From positions 868,001-932,000 of the forward strand of contig JAESUZ010000990.1 of the NCBI GenBank assembly GCA_017311185.1: a stretch of DNA of 64,000 nt. The letters are read 5' to 3'. The first letter of the stretch is position 1; the number at the start of each line of letters is the position of its first letter. A program made the translations under genes and the position numbers. A model generated the notes under the pieces. That model was not told the DNA's origin. It ran no database searches and saw nothing but the letters and a program-made list of their open reading frames with translations. Source of the DNA: Proteles cristata cristata. Its lineage: Eukaryota > Chordata > Mammalia > Carnivora > Hyaenidae. This document shows positions 46,338 through 57,343 of this stretch, piece after piece.

Positions 46338-46543
46338 GGGCAACTGGGTGGCTCAGACACATAAGCATCTGACGTTAGCATCAGACTCAAAGTCTGTGAG
46401 TTCGAGCCTGGGATCAGGCTCTATGTTGACAGTTCAGAGCCTGGAGCCTGCTTCAGATTTTGTCTCCTTCTCTCTCTGCCCTTTCCCCACTTGCACTGTG
46501 TCTCTCTCTCTCAAAATTAAAATTAAAAAAAAAAAACAGAAAA
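46338..46543 (+). mobile_element. SINE, older type
   Basis: The head gggcaactgggtggctcag, the body ctctatgttgacagttcagag and the tail ctctctctcaaaattaa plus an A run are present. The flanks acaaaataatacattca (46321-46337) and acaaaattattattgta (46544-46560) may be a diverged duplication. Confidence 0.9.
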
Positions 46544-46560
46544 ACAAAATTATTATTGTA

Positions 46561-47967
46561 CATTTTTCTTTTTCAATATTAATGGTATCTTTTCGTACCA
46601 TTGAAATTATTCTAAAGGAAACTTTTTATACTAATGCAGTAAAATTAAATAGATGCATATGATTTTAGAGTAAGAAATATCACATTAGATTAAACCAAAT
46701 TTCACATAGCCAAATTTCAACTTCTAAACGTTGTCAACAGCGATACATGGGTAGGAAGAAGACAAAGTATGAAGTCGGTATAAAATTGAAGCAGGAAAAG
46801 TGAAATTATTCAAAGTGAGAGTTCTTATTTAAGAATGATTTGAGGAGACCCCAAAAGAAGTTGCTTAGTTGCAAATTCTAGAAAGCAGTGAGTGAGTCTG
46901 TCAAAATGAAGCTGATGACCACATCCTCCTCCCCTACCCTTCACCATGTAAATAACCAAGGCCTTATTCCATTCTAACAAATATTGTGATTGGAAGCCAG
47001 AGGCAAGTCACAGTCCCTAAAAAATGCATATTTAGAGCAAGGTATCTTGCCATATTCTATTAGATTATCTTATTACATTAATTATATCATTAGACAGAAT
47101 AGACACACAAATCTTCAGTGAAATGAGAATCAATATTCTAGACCGTCTCTCACTTTCTCATCACCTGGAACTGTCCACATGACTTCCGAATAGCATGGCA
47201 TTTGAACACTTTCAAAACCAGTGACAGAGGAGAGCCCAAGAAGAAAACTGCAGTGTGGTATAAGATAAGCAAAGAAACCTCATCCTATCTCTTTCATGTT
47301 CTATTAGTAATGAATTACCAAATCCAGCCCACACTTCAGAAAAAGATATTATTATCCCAGCGTTTGGAGATGGAGATCACTGGAGATCACAAGATGCCTG
47401 CTATATTAATTTCTGTCTACTTCTAACAATCCACTTCACAAAAATCCAATATACGGTTCAACATAATTTAAATCTTACAAATTAAATTATAGAATTCTGA
47501 AGAAAACATCAGAGGTGAATTACTTTGTCTTATGTCTTCATTTTACACAATTAGGAATTAGAAAGCTGAAAATAAGGTTTTATTCTTTTTGTATGAATGT
47601 GTTCTTTCTTTTCCTGCCTACCTTCAATGCATGAGTGCACACTCACACATGATCACATTTTAGACATTTTGAGCCTGGAATAAATTTTCTTTAAATTATC
47701 CTGTTGTTATTTAATTAATAACAATATTAACTGTTTTTTGCCAATGAATCCAACAGATTTTGCATTCATTTTGTTAAAATTCAAGTCGAAGTCACTAATA
47801 AAATTATCCAATGGGGGGGTGGCATAAAACTTATATTGTGGAAATATCAATTTTTAATTATTGAGAATAAATCTTGCAAAGATGCCATTAAATGTATTTC
47901 TATGAAATCTGTTGAAAGACCAAATACATTAAGCAATAAGAATTTATATAATTTAAAGATTTCATTT
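46561..47967. other. Unassigned sequence
   Basis: No gene or recognisable repeat is seen. A G run lies at 47814-47819. Confidence 0.45.
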
Positions 47968-47985
47968 TAAAAGTCTGTGAACGTG

Positions 47986-48224
47986 TTAGGGGCGCCTGGG
48001 TGGCTTAGTCGGTTAAGCGTCCGACTTTCACTTAGGTCTTGATCTTGCGGATCGTGGGTTCGAGCCCTGCGTCGGGCTCTGTGCTGACTGCCAGCTCAGA
48101 GCCTGGAGCCTGTTTCAGTCTGTGACTCCCTCTCTCTCTGACCCTCCCCTGCTCACACTGTCTCTCTCTCTCCTAGAAATAAATTTAAAAAAACATAAAG
48201 AAAAAAAAAAGAAAATTAACTATA
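47986..48224 (+). mobile_element. Young-type SINE, full length
   Basis: The duplication taaaagtctgtgaacgtg (47968-47985) and taaaagtctgtgaatgtg (about 48225-48242) differs at one base. All young marks are present. The A tail carries an extra aaacataaagaaaa segment. Confidence 0.96.
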
Positions 48225-48242
48225 TAAAAGTCTGTGAATGTG

Positions 48243-49316
48243 CTTTGGAATATCTCTCCATGTGGGAATTCTTTTTGATGGAATATTATTTTTTACTTGA
48301 TAATTTCTATTTGATACTGGCAGGGAATTAAGTGAAGAAATCCTATACTTTTGAAGCATCTATGTTTGGCCAAAAAGGGTACAAAGGAGGATTCAAATGA
48401 GTCTCTTATATGGAGTGAACTTAATTTAACAAATTTTGTCTTGTAAAATATTAGTTATAAATATTAGGGCTCTGAGAGAAGGCCATAAGACAGTACCTAT
48501 AAATCCACTGCGGAAAAAATATGTTCACATTTCATGGCAAAAGAAAACAAAACCAAAATAAAAAAACTGGAATTGAAACGATTCACCATTTTTAAAAGTT
48601 TGTTTCGTTTTTACCAGTACTGAAACAGTGGGCATGAGTGAAACTTTTCAGTTGAAAATGTTAGTGTACAAAGAAGCAACGATAAAAATGTCAATACTTC
48701 AACCTTATTAATTAAATCATCCACTCTGACAAAGGTTGTGGGTGATTTTGAAAGAAGAAGAAGAAAGAAGAAGAGGAAGTGGAGGAGGGAAGAATTGTAT
48801 TAATTTTTTTTCTGCAGAATAATACCAATTGCAAGGTTTACTACTACACAAAGAAACCAAAGTGCATAAATATGTAACCAGAAAAACTATTTTTCTTACT
48901 TCACTTTTAATATAAATGATACGTTTTTGCTTTCATTGATATACTTTAGCTGCAATGTGTGTATAATTAATGCAGATACATGTGACTTTAAGTTGTTTTG
49001 AATTAATTTTATTTTCAAAAATAAATTTGGATTAATTGTTGACCACCAGTAAAATAAAGAGATCGTTCAGTTACGGAATAAATACCTGAATATAATTTTT
49101 CACTTATAAGATGTCCTGGTTTGAATAATAAAATCTATATTTACTCTCTGCAAAACATCGAGCTTTTATTGTTTTAATATAACCATAGCTCTTTATGCTT
49201 CTCCTTGCAGAAATTAACATCTTCTTTCCCTAGGTATTTTTATGGTTGGGTCCTTCTCATTACCATCAATTTCACTCAGATTTCATCCCCTCTTTTTATC
49301 AGTCACATTACATCTT
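48243..49316. other. Unassigned sequence with a GAA-rich tract
   Basis: A purine tract (aagaagaagaagaaagaagaag and similar) lies at 48753-48793. No gene or transposable element is recognised. Confidence 0.45.
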
Positions 49317-49362
49317 TTTATTTTATTTTATTTTATTTTATTTTATTTTATTTTATTTTATT
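49317..49362. repeat. (TTTTA)n microsatellite
   Basis: About nine near-perfect TTTTA units. No SINE body adjoins it. Confidence 0.95.
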
Positions 49363-49521
49363 GCTAGTCTTTCTATCTGAAATTATTTTGTCATGACTAT
49401 GTTTTTGTATATTGCTTCCCTTCACTGGCATGGAATTGGGACAGAATTTTCTGTTACTATAATCCTGTATTATTTTTCTCCTCCCGGAATAAATAATACT
49501 TGGAAAAAGACTTGAGAGATT

Positions 49522-49737
49522 AGGGGTGCCTGGGTGGCTTAGTCGGTTAAGCATCCGACTTTCGCTTAGGTCATGATCTCCCAGTTTGTGGGTTCGAGCC
49601 CCGCGTCAGGCTCTGTGCTGACTGCCAGCTCAGAGCCTGGAGCCTGCTTCAGTCTGTGACTCCCTCTCTCTGACCCTCCCCTGCTCATGCTGTCTCTCTC
49701 TCTCTCTCTAGAAATAAATAAAAAATTAAAAAAAAAA
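49522..49737 (+). mobile_element. Young-type SINE, full length
   Basis: A perfect 18-bp duplication, aaaaagacttgagagatt, lies at 49504-49521 and 49738-49755. The body and tail are young type (gctgactgccagctcag; cagtctgtgactccc; ctctagaaataaa). Confidence 0.96.
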
Positions 49738-49755
49738 AAAAAGACTTGAGAGATT

Positions 49756-50055
49756 GACTACTCCAAGGTGCTGTCATTATCCATGTGAATAAATGGAGAA
49801 TTTACTTCCAATATTCACAAGCAATTATTTAGTAATTTTTTATAACCTATTTGTACACAACCTGTAAATATGCCCCTGGAAAATGCAGATGTTTTAGAAA
49901 TCTTTGTAACCTTCAAGTACCCTGATGTTTCTGTAGTTTTCTAATGTTGTCTCTCACGCTATTCACTCTGCTTTTGAGCCACGGACCTATTATTCCAACC
50001 CACATTTAGGTCCCAAATTAATCTTATCTCTTTCCTAAAAATCAATAAAATATTA
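49756..50055. other. Unassigned sequence
   Basis: No gene or recognisable repeat is seen. Confidence 0.4.
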
Positions 50056-50059
50056 CCTG

Positions 50060-50496
50060 TGTTAAAAAGCAAACCATAAGCCCCAAATGGTGTCACTTTT
50101 GTCGTCACCAAACCTGGGCCTAACACCTAACCGAACTGCAGTTTCAATCTCCCCTACAAATGTAAATCTTAGCTAGACACTCAGGAGTTTCATGATTGGC
50201 ACGAATGAGATAATGTCACATGGGCCATCTCCATCTCCCAAAGATGAGGTAAGCCATTCATTAAGACTCCTTGCCCTTCCACCTAAGGGTGGGTGAACTT
50301 GCCTGGAATAATCCTTTATTTTCTTTTGTTAAAACTTTCTTGTCCCCACTCTCCTTCCTATAAAATTTCTCCATCTTGTATAACTCTTCAGAGCTCCACT
50401 CTACCTGCTGGATAGGATGCTGTCCCAGTTCACAAATGGCCTAAAAAAGCCCATTAAATCTTCAAATGTACTCAGTTGAATTTTTGTTCTTTAACA
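50060..50496 (+). mobile_element. Solo retroviral-type LTR
   Basis: It begins tgttaaa and ends tttaaca, a perfect 7-bp inverted terminal pair. A TATA box (tataaaa, 50359-50365) and a polyadenylation-type signal (attaaa, 50453-50458) are in the right order. The flanking 4-bp sites (cctg; ccac) do not match, so the duplication has decayed or my ends are slightly off. No internal genes adjoin. The family is not named. Confidence 0.7.
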
Positions 50497-50924
50497 CCAC
50501 CTACGAGATGTGTGGCTCTGAAACAATCTAAATATTCTTTCCTCATATTCTTTGATACTCTGAGTGTTTGAGCATAATGTTACTTTTCCTAGATGTATCT
50601 TGTTCACTTTTGTTTCTCTACTACCTAACAGACAATAATTGTTCTAGACTTTCAATATATATTTCCTCCAACATGAAGTTAGTTTTATCCACCCTATGTG
50701 AAAACAATTGGCATTTCATGTACTCTTGGAACTTATGAAGAATTGTCAAGGGATTAGTAAAATAGAAATTCTTCAGACTTTACCAGAACACAGGTGCTTT
50801 CTAGGTCAAATTCGTCTCTCATCCTTCTGTACTGTCAGTGGGCTAAATCCATAACCAATGCCTAGTGAGAATAAGATTAATATAGGGCTAAAGCTAACTC
50901 TTTCTCATTCAGAAATATTGATGC
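50497..50924. other. Unassigned sequence
   Basis: No gene or recognisable repeat is seen. Confidence 0.4.
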
Positions 50925-51483
50925 AGGATGGGCTGAGACCCCAAGGGCAGACCTCAGGCCCCTTGCTAAGAGGGTTCTTGGCTTTGCATGAGAAAGAATT
51001 CAAAAGCAAGCTCTTTAGAGAAAGGGACAAAGGCTTATTAAGTATAAAAGTAAGAAGATACCTACTTCTCAAGGTAGTAGTCTCCTCTTTGGTGAGAGTG
51101 TGATCCCGTTGCTTCTAAGGAAGGGTTTTATAAGTTTTTGTTTGTTTGTGTTTTGTTTTTAATTAGCTAACTGTATAGGGAAGGACTTATTTTTTTTTAA
51201 CTTTGGGTTTATCATTTACATGGGGCTGTTAGTCCTTCGATTGTCTTAGGGTTGTGAAATTACCCACAGGGAGCAAATTTAAGAACTTCCAGCATTTGCT
51301 GCTTTTACTAGCAGAGAAGGAAAGTCTTATGACCTTCCATAAGCTGAATCTTGTAAGTCTTTGTATAGTCTGTGGACTTTCAGGCTAAGGGTCAGCTTAA
51401 AACCATTAACAGCTTTATTTCTGTCAACTTGTCTTCCAAGTCTCCCTTCCCTCCTGCCCCAGTATCTGGTAGTCAGGGCATTT

Positions 51484-51700
51484 TTTTTTTTAATGTTTTA
51501 TTTATTTCTAGGAGAGAGAGAGAGAGAGGCAGCGTGAGCAGGGGAGGGTCAGAGAGAGAGGGAGTCACAGACTGAAACAGGCTCCAGGCTCTGAGCTGGC
51601 AGTCAGCACAGAGCCCGACGCGGGGCTCGAACCCACGAACCGCGAGATCATGACCTAAGCGAAAGTCTGACGCTTAACCCACTAAGCCACCCAGGCGCCC
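51484..51700 (-). mobile_element. Young-type SINE
   Basis: The target motif cagggcattt (51474) is repeated as cagggtattt (51701). The internal sequence is near the young consensus (gagctggcagtcagcacagag; gcgaaagtctgacgc; ccacccaggcgcccc). Confidence 0.95.
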
Positions 51701-51712
51701 CAGGGTATTTCT

Positions 51713-52142
51713 TTTCTTTTCTTTCTTTCTTTTTTTTTTTTTTACAAATAGTTTATTGTCAAATTAGTTTCCACATAACACTCAGTGCTCATCCCCATAA
51801 GTGTCCTCCTCTGTGCCCAGCCCCCTCCCTCCCACATCCATGAGTCCTCAGTTTAAAAAAAATTTTTAATGTTTTATTTATTTTAGGAGAGAGAGAGACA
51901 GCGTGAGCAGGGGAGGGTCAGAGAGAGAGGAGTCACAGACTGAAACAGGCTCCAGGCTCTGAGCTGGCAGTCAGCACAGAGCCCGATGCGGGGCTCGAAC
52001 CCACGAACCGCGAGTACATGACCTAAGCGAAAATCGGACGCTTAATCGACTAAGCCACCCAGGCGCCCCAATCAGTCCTCAGTTTTTGTCAGCATTCAAG
52101 AGTCTCTCATGGTTTGCCTCTCTCCCTTTCCCCCACGTTCCT
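51713..52142 (-). mobile_element. 5'-truncated L1 3' UTR, itself split by a SINE
   Basis: The T run is followed by acaaatagtttattgtcaaa, cactcagtgctcatcccc and atgagtcctcagttt. After the SINE it resumes at 52071 (cagcattcaagagtctctc, ggtttgcctctctcc). Its duplication is cagggtatttcttttc (51701) and cagggcatttctttttt (52143-52159). Confidence 0.92.
51855..52069 (-). mobile_element. Young-type SINE inside the L1
   Basis: The duplication is catgagtcctcagttt at 51839-51854 and atcagtcctcagttt at 52071-52085. It is very similar to the SINE at 51484 in the same orientation and only about 150 bp away. Confidence 0.95.
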
Positions 52143-52515
52143 CAGGGCATTTCTTTTTTAAAAACCTAAGAGCAGTTCGGTCCCCAAGCTTCTCTGTGTT
52201 GCTGGAGGTCATGTTCTGTTTGGGCACACAGTATTTTTACAATAATCCTTAACAAATGTGCTCTGTGTTAACGAATATACTTTATTGTAAACATATATGT
52301 CCATTTTTGACTTGCTGGCCCCTCCCTCAGCTTCTTAGAATAATTGGCACAATATAAAGTACATATTATATTCTTACAGTAGGAAGAATAATAGCCCTTA
52401 AAGATGTGTGTGCACAAATCTCCTGAACCTATGAATGTGTTCTGTTACATGGGCAGAGGAATTAAGATTGCAGATGTAATTAATAATTAAGGTTGCCAAT
52501 CTGCTGACTTTAAAA

Positions 52516-52550
52516 AAGAAATTTTTTAATGTTTATTTATTTATTTATTT

Positions 52551-52592
<42 letters not shown>

Positions 52593-52765
52593 GAACAGGG
52601 GAGGGTCAGAGAGAGAAGGAGACACAGAATCCGAGAAACAGGCTCCAGGCTCTGAGCTGGCTGTCAGCACAGAGCCCAATGCAGGGCTCGAACCCACCAA
52701 CTGCGAGATCATGACCTGAGCCAAAGTTGGAAACTTAACCAACTGAGCCACCCAGGCGCCCCTCA
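52516..52765 (-). mobile_element. SINE, intermediate subfamily, with (GA)n
   Basis: The duplication of the MLT1 is aatctgctgactttaaaa (52498-52515) and aatcagttgactttaaaa (52766-52783). Perfect (GA)n runs 52553-52588. On the minus strand the body reads gacagccagctcagagcc. Confidence 0.94.
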
Positions 52766-52904
52766 AATCAGTTGACTTTAAAATACAGAGACTATCCTAG
52801 ATTATTCAGTGGCCAAGAGTGATCATGAAGGTCCTGAAATGTGGGAGAGAGAGGCCTAAGTGTCAATGTCAGAGTGATGTGATGTGTAAGACAGAAAAAA
52901 TAAT

Positions 52905-53440
52905 TTTCTTCCTACTCTTCTAGTTATTGTCGAATATCTCCTGCAGTAAAAGACAAATTAACAAAGGAAGAAACAAATAGAAGTTTATCATTTATACATG
53001 GAAGATAACCCAGGAAAAGTGAGTAACTTCCCCCAAGTGGTCCAATCCACCACCTTAAATACTATCTTTAGTTAAAGATGTTGAAACAAAGGTGCTGGGG
53101 AGAAGATGACAGCTATGAGACCAGGAAAAAAAAGGTAAACAAGGGCGAAGTTTGTTACATTATGTTATTTAAATTCAGGACTCCTCTGTGGACAAGATTC
53201 TCTTGTGATTTGGAGTCATTGTCCTCTCTCTGGTACAAAGAGGGAGACACTCTTACAAATGGAGATTTTCTTTATAAATGCAAATTTCATTTACAAAAGG
53301 GTAATTTCTACTTTGTTTTCTAAGCTTCTCTGTGTCTGACATTTTTCAAAAATAATCAGCTCAGAATAATCCCCATGCCAAAGAGGTATATTCTGGGTGG
53401 CATATTCTGGTACTTTTCAGATATGAAAAGATGCATCCAT
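52905..53440. repeat. LTR-like segment inserted in the MLT1
   Basis: About 540 bp separates matching MLT1 halves. Its text (aaaagacaaattaacaaagg, catgccaaagaggtatattc, tgggtggcatattctggtac) resembles class I LTRs. I cannot fix its ends or family. An 81-codon frame inside has no recognisable product. Confidence 0.45.
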
Positions 53441-53969
53441 TCACTGCTCCATTGATGTCTTTGAGGATGAAATGAAACGATTAGCTATTGAATTCTGGCA
53501 GTCTCTAGAAAGTGGAAAATGCAATAAAACATATTCCTCCCTAGAACTTCCAGAAAGGAACTGAGTACCACAGACACCCTGATTTTAGCCTAGTGAGACC
53601 TAGTTCATAATTCTGATGTATGGAATTGTAAGATAATAAATTTGTATTGTTTTAAGTCAATGAGTTCGGGGTAATCTTGTGCAGTAGCAATAGGAAACTA
53701 ATATAGTGTTAAAACAAAAGTCATTAAACATAATTCCCATGTGAATTCTCCCTTTCTTGCAGTTGATTTTTTTCTCACTTATGTGTGGCCCTGAAAGCAC
53801 TTATCAAAGTTAGAATCTATTTTCTGCTTTTTACTTTGCCAAATATACAATCAACACTGAATAAACTAAGTAAATGATAATACATTTTAAAGGGTATGGA
53901 GGTATATTGATGGTGCTTTGTTCTGAATTACTGGGTATAGATTTAAACTGCTATCTACAGTTTAAAACA

Positions 53970-53970
53970 G

Positions 53971-54006
<36 letters not shown>
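53970..54006. repeat. (AC)n microsatellite
   Basis: About 17 AC units, then acatacacgc. Confidence 0.97.
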
Positions 54007-54012
<6 letters not shown>

Positions 54013-54720
54013 CTAAAAACTGCCACATTTTAGGGGTTATTGATGATAGATCTATATTCGTATAGGTGGGAAAATGTTATAAACATGGTAAATTTTCACC
54101 AATGAAATTGCTGACTTATAATTTGGAAACTGACAAATGGAAGATAAGTTGGCTACTCAAGATAAAAATTAATCCTGTCAACTTTGCTGACTGATATTTG
54201 TAAGACAATTGAAAGCACACCTCACACCTTTGCCTCAGAAAATGATGATTTAACTCAGTAAAGTGTGAATTTTTCTTTCTCTCACTGAGATAGACAGAGA
54301 GAGAAATGGCGAGGCACAACAGAACCATGTTTATTTTGGCAGAAAAACATAACTGCAAACAGTAACAAAAATTGCTATTACTGTTTTTTTTTTAAAGTAA
54401 CGGTACCTGCTACCTATTCCCTTTCCACTTGAGCAATAGATTTTTATAAACCTTTTTTTTTCCTTGCTGCTAGCTGATAAAGACTGTGGGCAGAGCAGAT
54501 TCACATCTCTTCCTTCTCCCTGACAAAGACACACTCTCTTGTGTTTGTTGTATTATTTCCTCCACAAAAAGCAACAGTGCCTCAAGAAACAAAATATGAT
54601 ACAAAAGGCTCGACTTTGCCTGATGAATTGGTACCAAAACTTTATGGAGATGAGGCCAGTTAGGAAAATAATAGCAATTCTATACACATCGGGATACAAT
54701 GAGGAAAAAAAAAAAGATGG
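54007..54720. other. Unassigned sequence
   Basis: No gene or recognisable repeat is seen. Short frames on both strands have no recognisable product. Confidence 0.4.
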
Positions 54721-55159
54721 TGCATAATTTTTAGATGGCGTATAAATAATTAGCAAAGATGAAATTTATTTGACAATATGTATATATTATTGGCTTGCAA
54801 ACTGGCCCCCACATACAGAAGGTGGGGAGGGAATGAAGAAGCAGACCATTCAGTTTGGCAGGTGGCGGGTTTAACAAGCAAGTGAACTTAAGTGACAAGT
54901 AGATCTCCATACCCACCATCTAGAATTTTAAAAATCCATAAATTTTAAAAATTTAAAAATTACGTGGCTGGGTTCAATTATGTACACCATCCAGAGAGTC
55001 TCAACAGCACATTGCACTTTCAAGTCAACAGTTTCCATCGTGAAATAGAAGGCAGATTTTATATTCCAAGGATAAAGAAGTGAGGAGGAATCTCTGATTG
55101 CTGGGATATAGCTTATGAGTCAACCACTGGTCACATCCTCTGGATGACCTTTTCCAACA
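54721..55159 (-). mobile_element. 3' LTR of a decayed endogenous retrovirus
   Basis: On the minus strand it starts tgttggaaaagg directly after a polypurine tract (taaggggaggg, plus 55160-55170). It has a TATA-like tataaaat (about 55055-55062) and an aataaa signal (about 54763-54768), and ends in ...attatgca at 54721. The size (439 bp), TG...CA ends and adjoining PPT fit a 3' LTR. Confidence 0.75.
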
Positions 55160-56720
55160 CCCTCCCCTTAATGAATACCTTTTACAATCCTACAGGCCTC
55201 CTTCTTCTGCAATGTGCCTCAAGTGGCCTAGTGGGTTTCACTAACTTGAAGGTGGCTCATGTGGCACCTCTCTGGCTAGGCAGAGACAGATAGCACAACA
55301 ATGTAACTACATGAAAGAGAAAACACTGGTTAACATAATAATTCCTGAAAGAAGTAGCATTTTTCCTCACCAAGAGCCTCATTGTCTGAACAACTGGTTT
55401 ATTAAGCCCCTTAGACTAGGTACTGGATCACTGAGGGCATTAACATGTGTCTTCATTTGATTTAATAAAAATAACACATTAGGCAGATTCATCAGGTATG
55501 AACACACAAAATTCTGTTTGGAGAATGGTGCAGGTACCTCCTAGCAAGGCAATAATAATACCCAAGACCATCCTATTTTGGAGGACAGTTTTTCTTGTTA
55601 AAGACAGTCCAGTGTTCAGTAAGGATAAGTTTTGTTAGCTATTATTGAAGGTTTACTGGGTAAATTTAATAAGCATTTCTATAGGTGTTACAAAGTCCAC
55701 CAGATTGATATAGGGAGCAAAAATGGCAACATAGTAACTATGTCAGTGGAAACCAGAACCTGTCCATCTGGCCTTGAAGTGATTGAGATTGGCAATTTTC
55801 ATTACTATGTAACAGATTCTCCTCTCTTCCCAGGGAAAAGCCAGAGTAAAGCAACGGAACCACCAGATGGAAGCCATGGTCAAAAAATTGAGCCATACAA
55901 CCATTGGGTCCCATTCAAACTACCCAATGAATAGATGGGTTGTGCAACCAGTCAGGGTCAAAGTAGTCACTATTGTTAGTGAGACCGACTGCATGGTTCC
56001 AGATATCTATCCCATATTTCTGGGACAATTGGGTTGGGTCTGTTGAGAGTGATTTTTTTTTCCTTCCCAATAATAATTTGTCCAGATGTTCTAATGTCCA
56101 TAACCATAGATGAGCCACATGAATAAGCCATCCCAAATATGACCATCACTACCCATGGCTCTAATGATGGTACTTTTCGGACCCTTCTGGCCAGGAGTTT
56201 GATGGGCTACATGTGTAGTACCAGAAAAAGAATACCTATGACCAGTGTTATTGATAGCACGTGACACAAGCTACATTTCTGCATTAGTATTGGTAATATC
56301 AGATGTGTTAATAAGACTAGTTCGAGCTTGGTTTTCCTTACTAGACTCCTCTAGAGCTTTCCAACCCCCTCCTGGAATATTGATAACCACCATGGCAATC
56401 TTGACAAGCTAGAGAGGGGCACCTGCCCACATACCCAACAGTTAAATTGATTCCTTTGCTGGGCATACAATGGACTCGCTATAGAAAGGTATTTCTGTCA
56501 GGTGCCCATCCCATTACTATATCATAGGAGTGGCAGTTTAAGGTCGAAAAGACCAATATTTTAGTAGGAACTTGTATGGGGCTGTCTTCCCCTTCAATAA
56601 GAATTACACATGTGGCCTGATCCTGAGACGTTAATGTGGAATTTTAGGTCAACTTTAGGAATTTGACCAGGTCGTGCATACCAGAAGAGGCCAGGAGAGG
56701 CATCACTGTCAGATGTGAGG
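55160..56720 (-). pseudogene. Retroviral envelope remnant, broken
   Basis: Between the polypurine tract and the integrase remnant the minus strand carries an envelope-like stretch. One open piece (55915-56136, 73 codons) looks like part of a surface subunit. Downstream, in shifted frames, come a transmembrane-subunit-like part with a conserved-looking run ending in repeated glycine and tryptophan codons (about 55365-55470), and a hydrophobic segment (about 55270-55340). Many stops and frameshifts mean no protein can be made. Family class not established. Confidence 0.6.
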
Positions 56721-56799
56721 AGATGAACTAGGAGTGGAATGTGCTGGACCAGGACCCTCACTATCACCCTTCTTTAAAAGGTGTGGGTCCCATTCTAGA

Positions 56800-57190
56800 C
56801 ACAGTGTACTTCAAAAGTGTAGCTTGCATCATGACCTTTGAAATATGACCCCAATAAGTGTCTATTCAATGAGCATGTCTATCTGTAATACTCAGCTTCT
56901 TCATTCCTTAATTGTGACAGCCTGGTATGTGCAGTTGCAGAGAAAAGCTTGGGTTAGGGCGTATGAGATGTCTATACATAAAGGAGAATATTTAGAACCT
57001 TACTTGCCAGGAAGGAGCCAATATAATCAATTTGTCAGTTCTTCACTGGTTGGGAACTCTGGTAGTTGGCTCCAGACTCCTTTGGCAATTGCTTTGAGCA
57101 TTGTTTAAAACACATGGGGCATGCTGTTACTGCATTAACCAAGTCATTGTACTTAAAGGACAATCCAGCATTCTTGGCAATATGTCATCC
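56800..57190 (-). pseudogene. Retroviral pol integrase remnant, broken
   Basis: On the minus strand a Cys-x2-Cys pair of the integrase zinc-binding domain is encoded near 57103-57124. It is followed by a QIDYIG motif (57011-57040), which holds the first catalytic aspartate of the integrase core. Stops and at least one frameshift interrupt it. The 5' side is cut off by the SINE at 57196, and no upstream pol or gag is seen beyond it. Confidence 0.65.
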
Positions 57191-57195
57191 CACCC

Positions 57196-57343
57196 GGAGA
57201 GAGGGGGAGACACAGAATCTGCAGCAGGCTCCAGGCTCTGAGTTGTTAGAACAGAGCCAGACGCGGGACTCAAAGTCACAAACTAGGGGATCATGACCTG
57301 CATTGAAATCAGTGGTTTAATGCACTGAGACACTTATGCACCC
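57196..57343 (-). mobile_element. SINE without A tail, at the retrovirus break
   Basis: It starts in the GA-rich part (gagagagggggagacacag), then aggctctgagttgttagaac, gatcatgacctgcattgaaa and an eroded head (tgagacacttatgcaccc). It lies at the 5' limit of the retroviral remnant. Confidence 0.85.

Larger units (their letters stand above)
50925..52252 (-). mobile_element. Candidate LTR interrupted by SINE and L1 insertions
   Basis: Read on the minus strand it has a TATA box (ttataaaa, plus about 51127-51134), an aataag site, and a U5-like end (gaattctttctcatgcaaag, gccaagaaccctcttagc). A possible U3 start, tgttaaggattattg, lies at the right edge (near 52252). Insertions occupy about 51484-52142, leaving roughly 670 bp of LTR. 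The outer ends are uncertain. Confidence 0.55.
52376..53707 (+). repeat. MLT1-type MaLR LTR, broken by two insertions
   Basis: The LTR start is readable (agaataatagcccttaaagat, cctatgaatgtgttctgtt, gattgcagatgtaattaata), continues after the SINE (agactatcctagattattc), and ends with its 3' part (cagtctctagaaagtggaaa, ttttagcctagtgagacc, taagataataaatttgt, ggaaactaatatag). It is split by a SINE at 52516 and an LTR-like segment at about 52905. Confidence 0.8.

Noticed and set aside
46348..46662. 104-codon frame that looks like a secreted or membrane protein start
   Set aside because: Its first part is the SINE body; the same pattern recurs in the frames at 2066, 16438, 21419, 27061 and 52545, all of which are SINE or L1 translations.
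55915..56136. Possible functional envelope-derived gene
   Set aside because: The open piece is only 73 codons, the upstream and downstream envelope parts are in other frames with stops, and no intact start or full-length frame exists.
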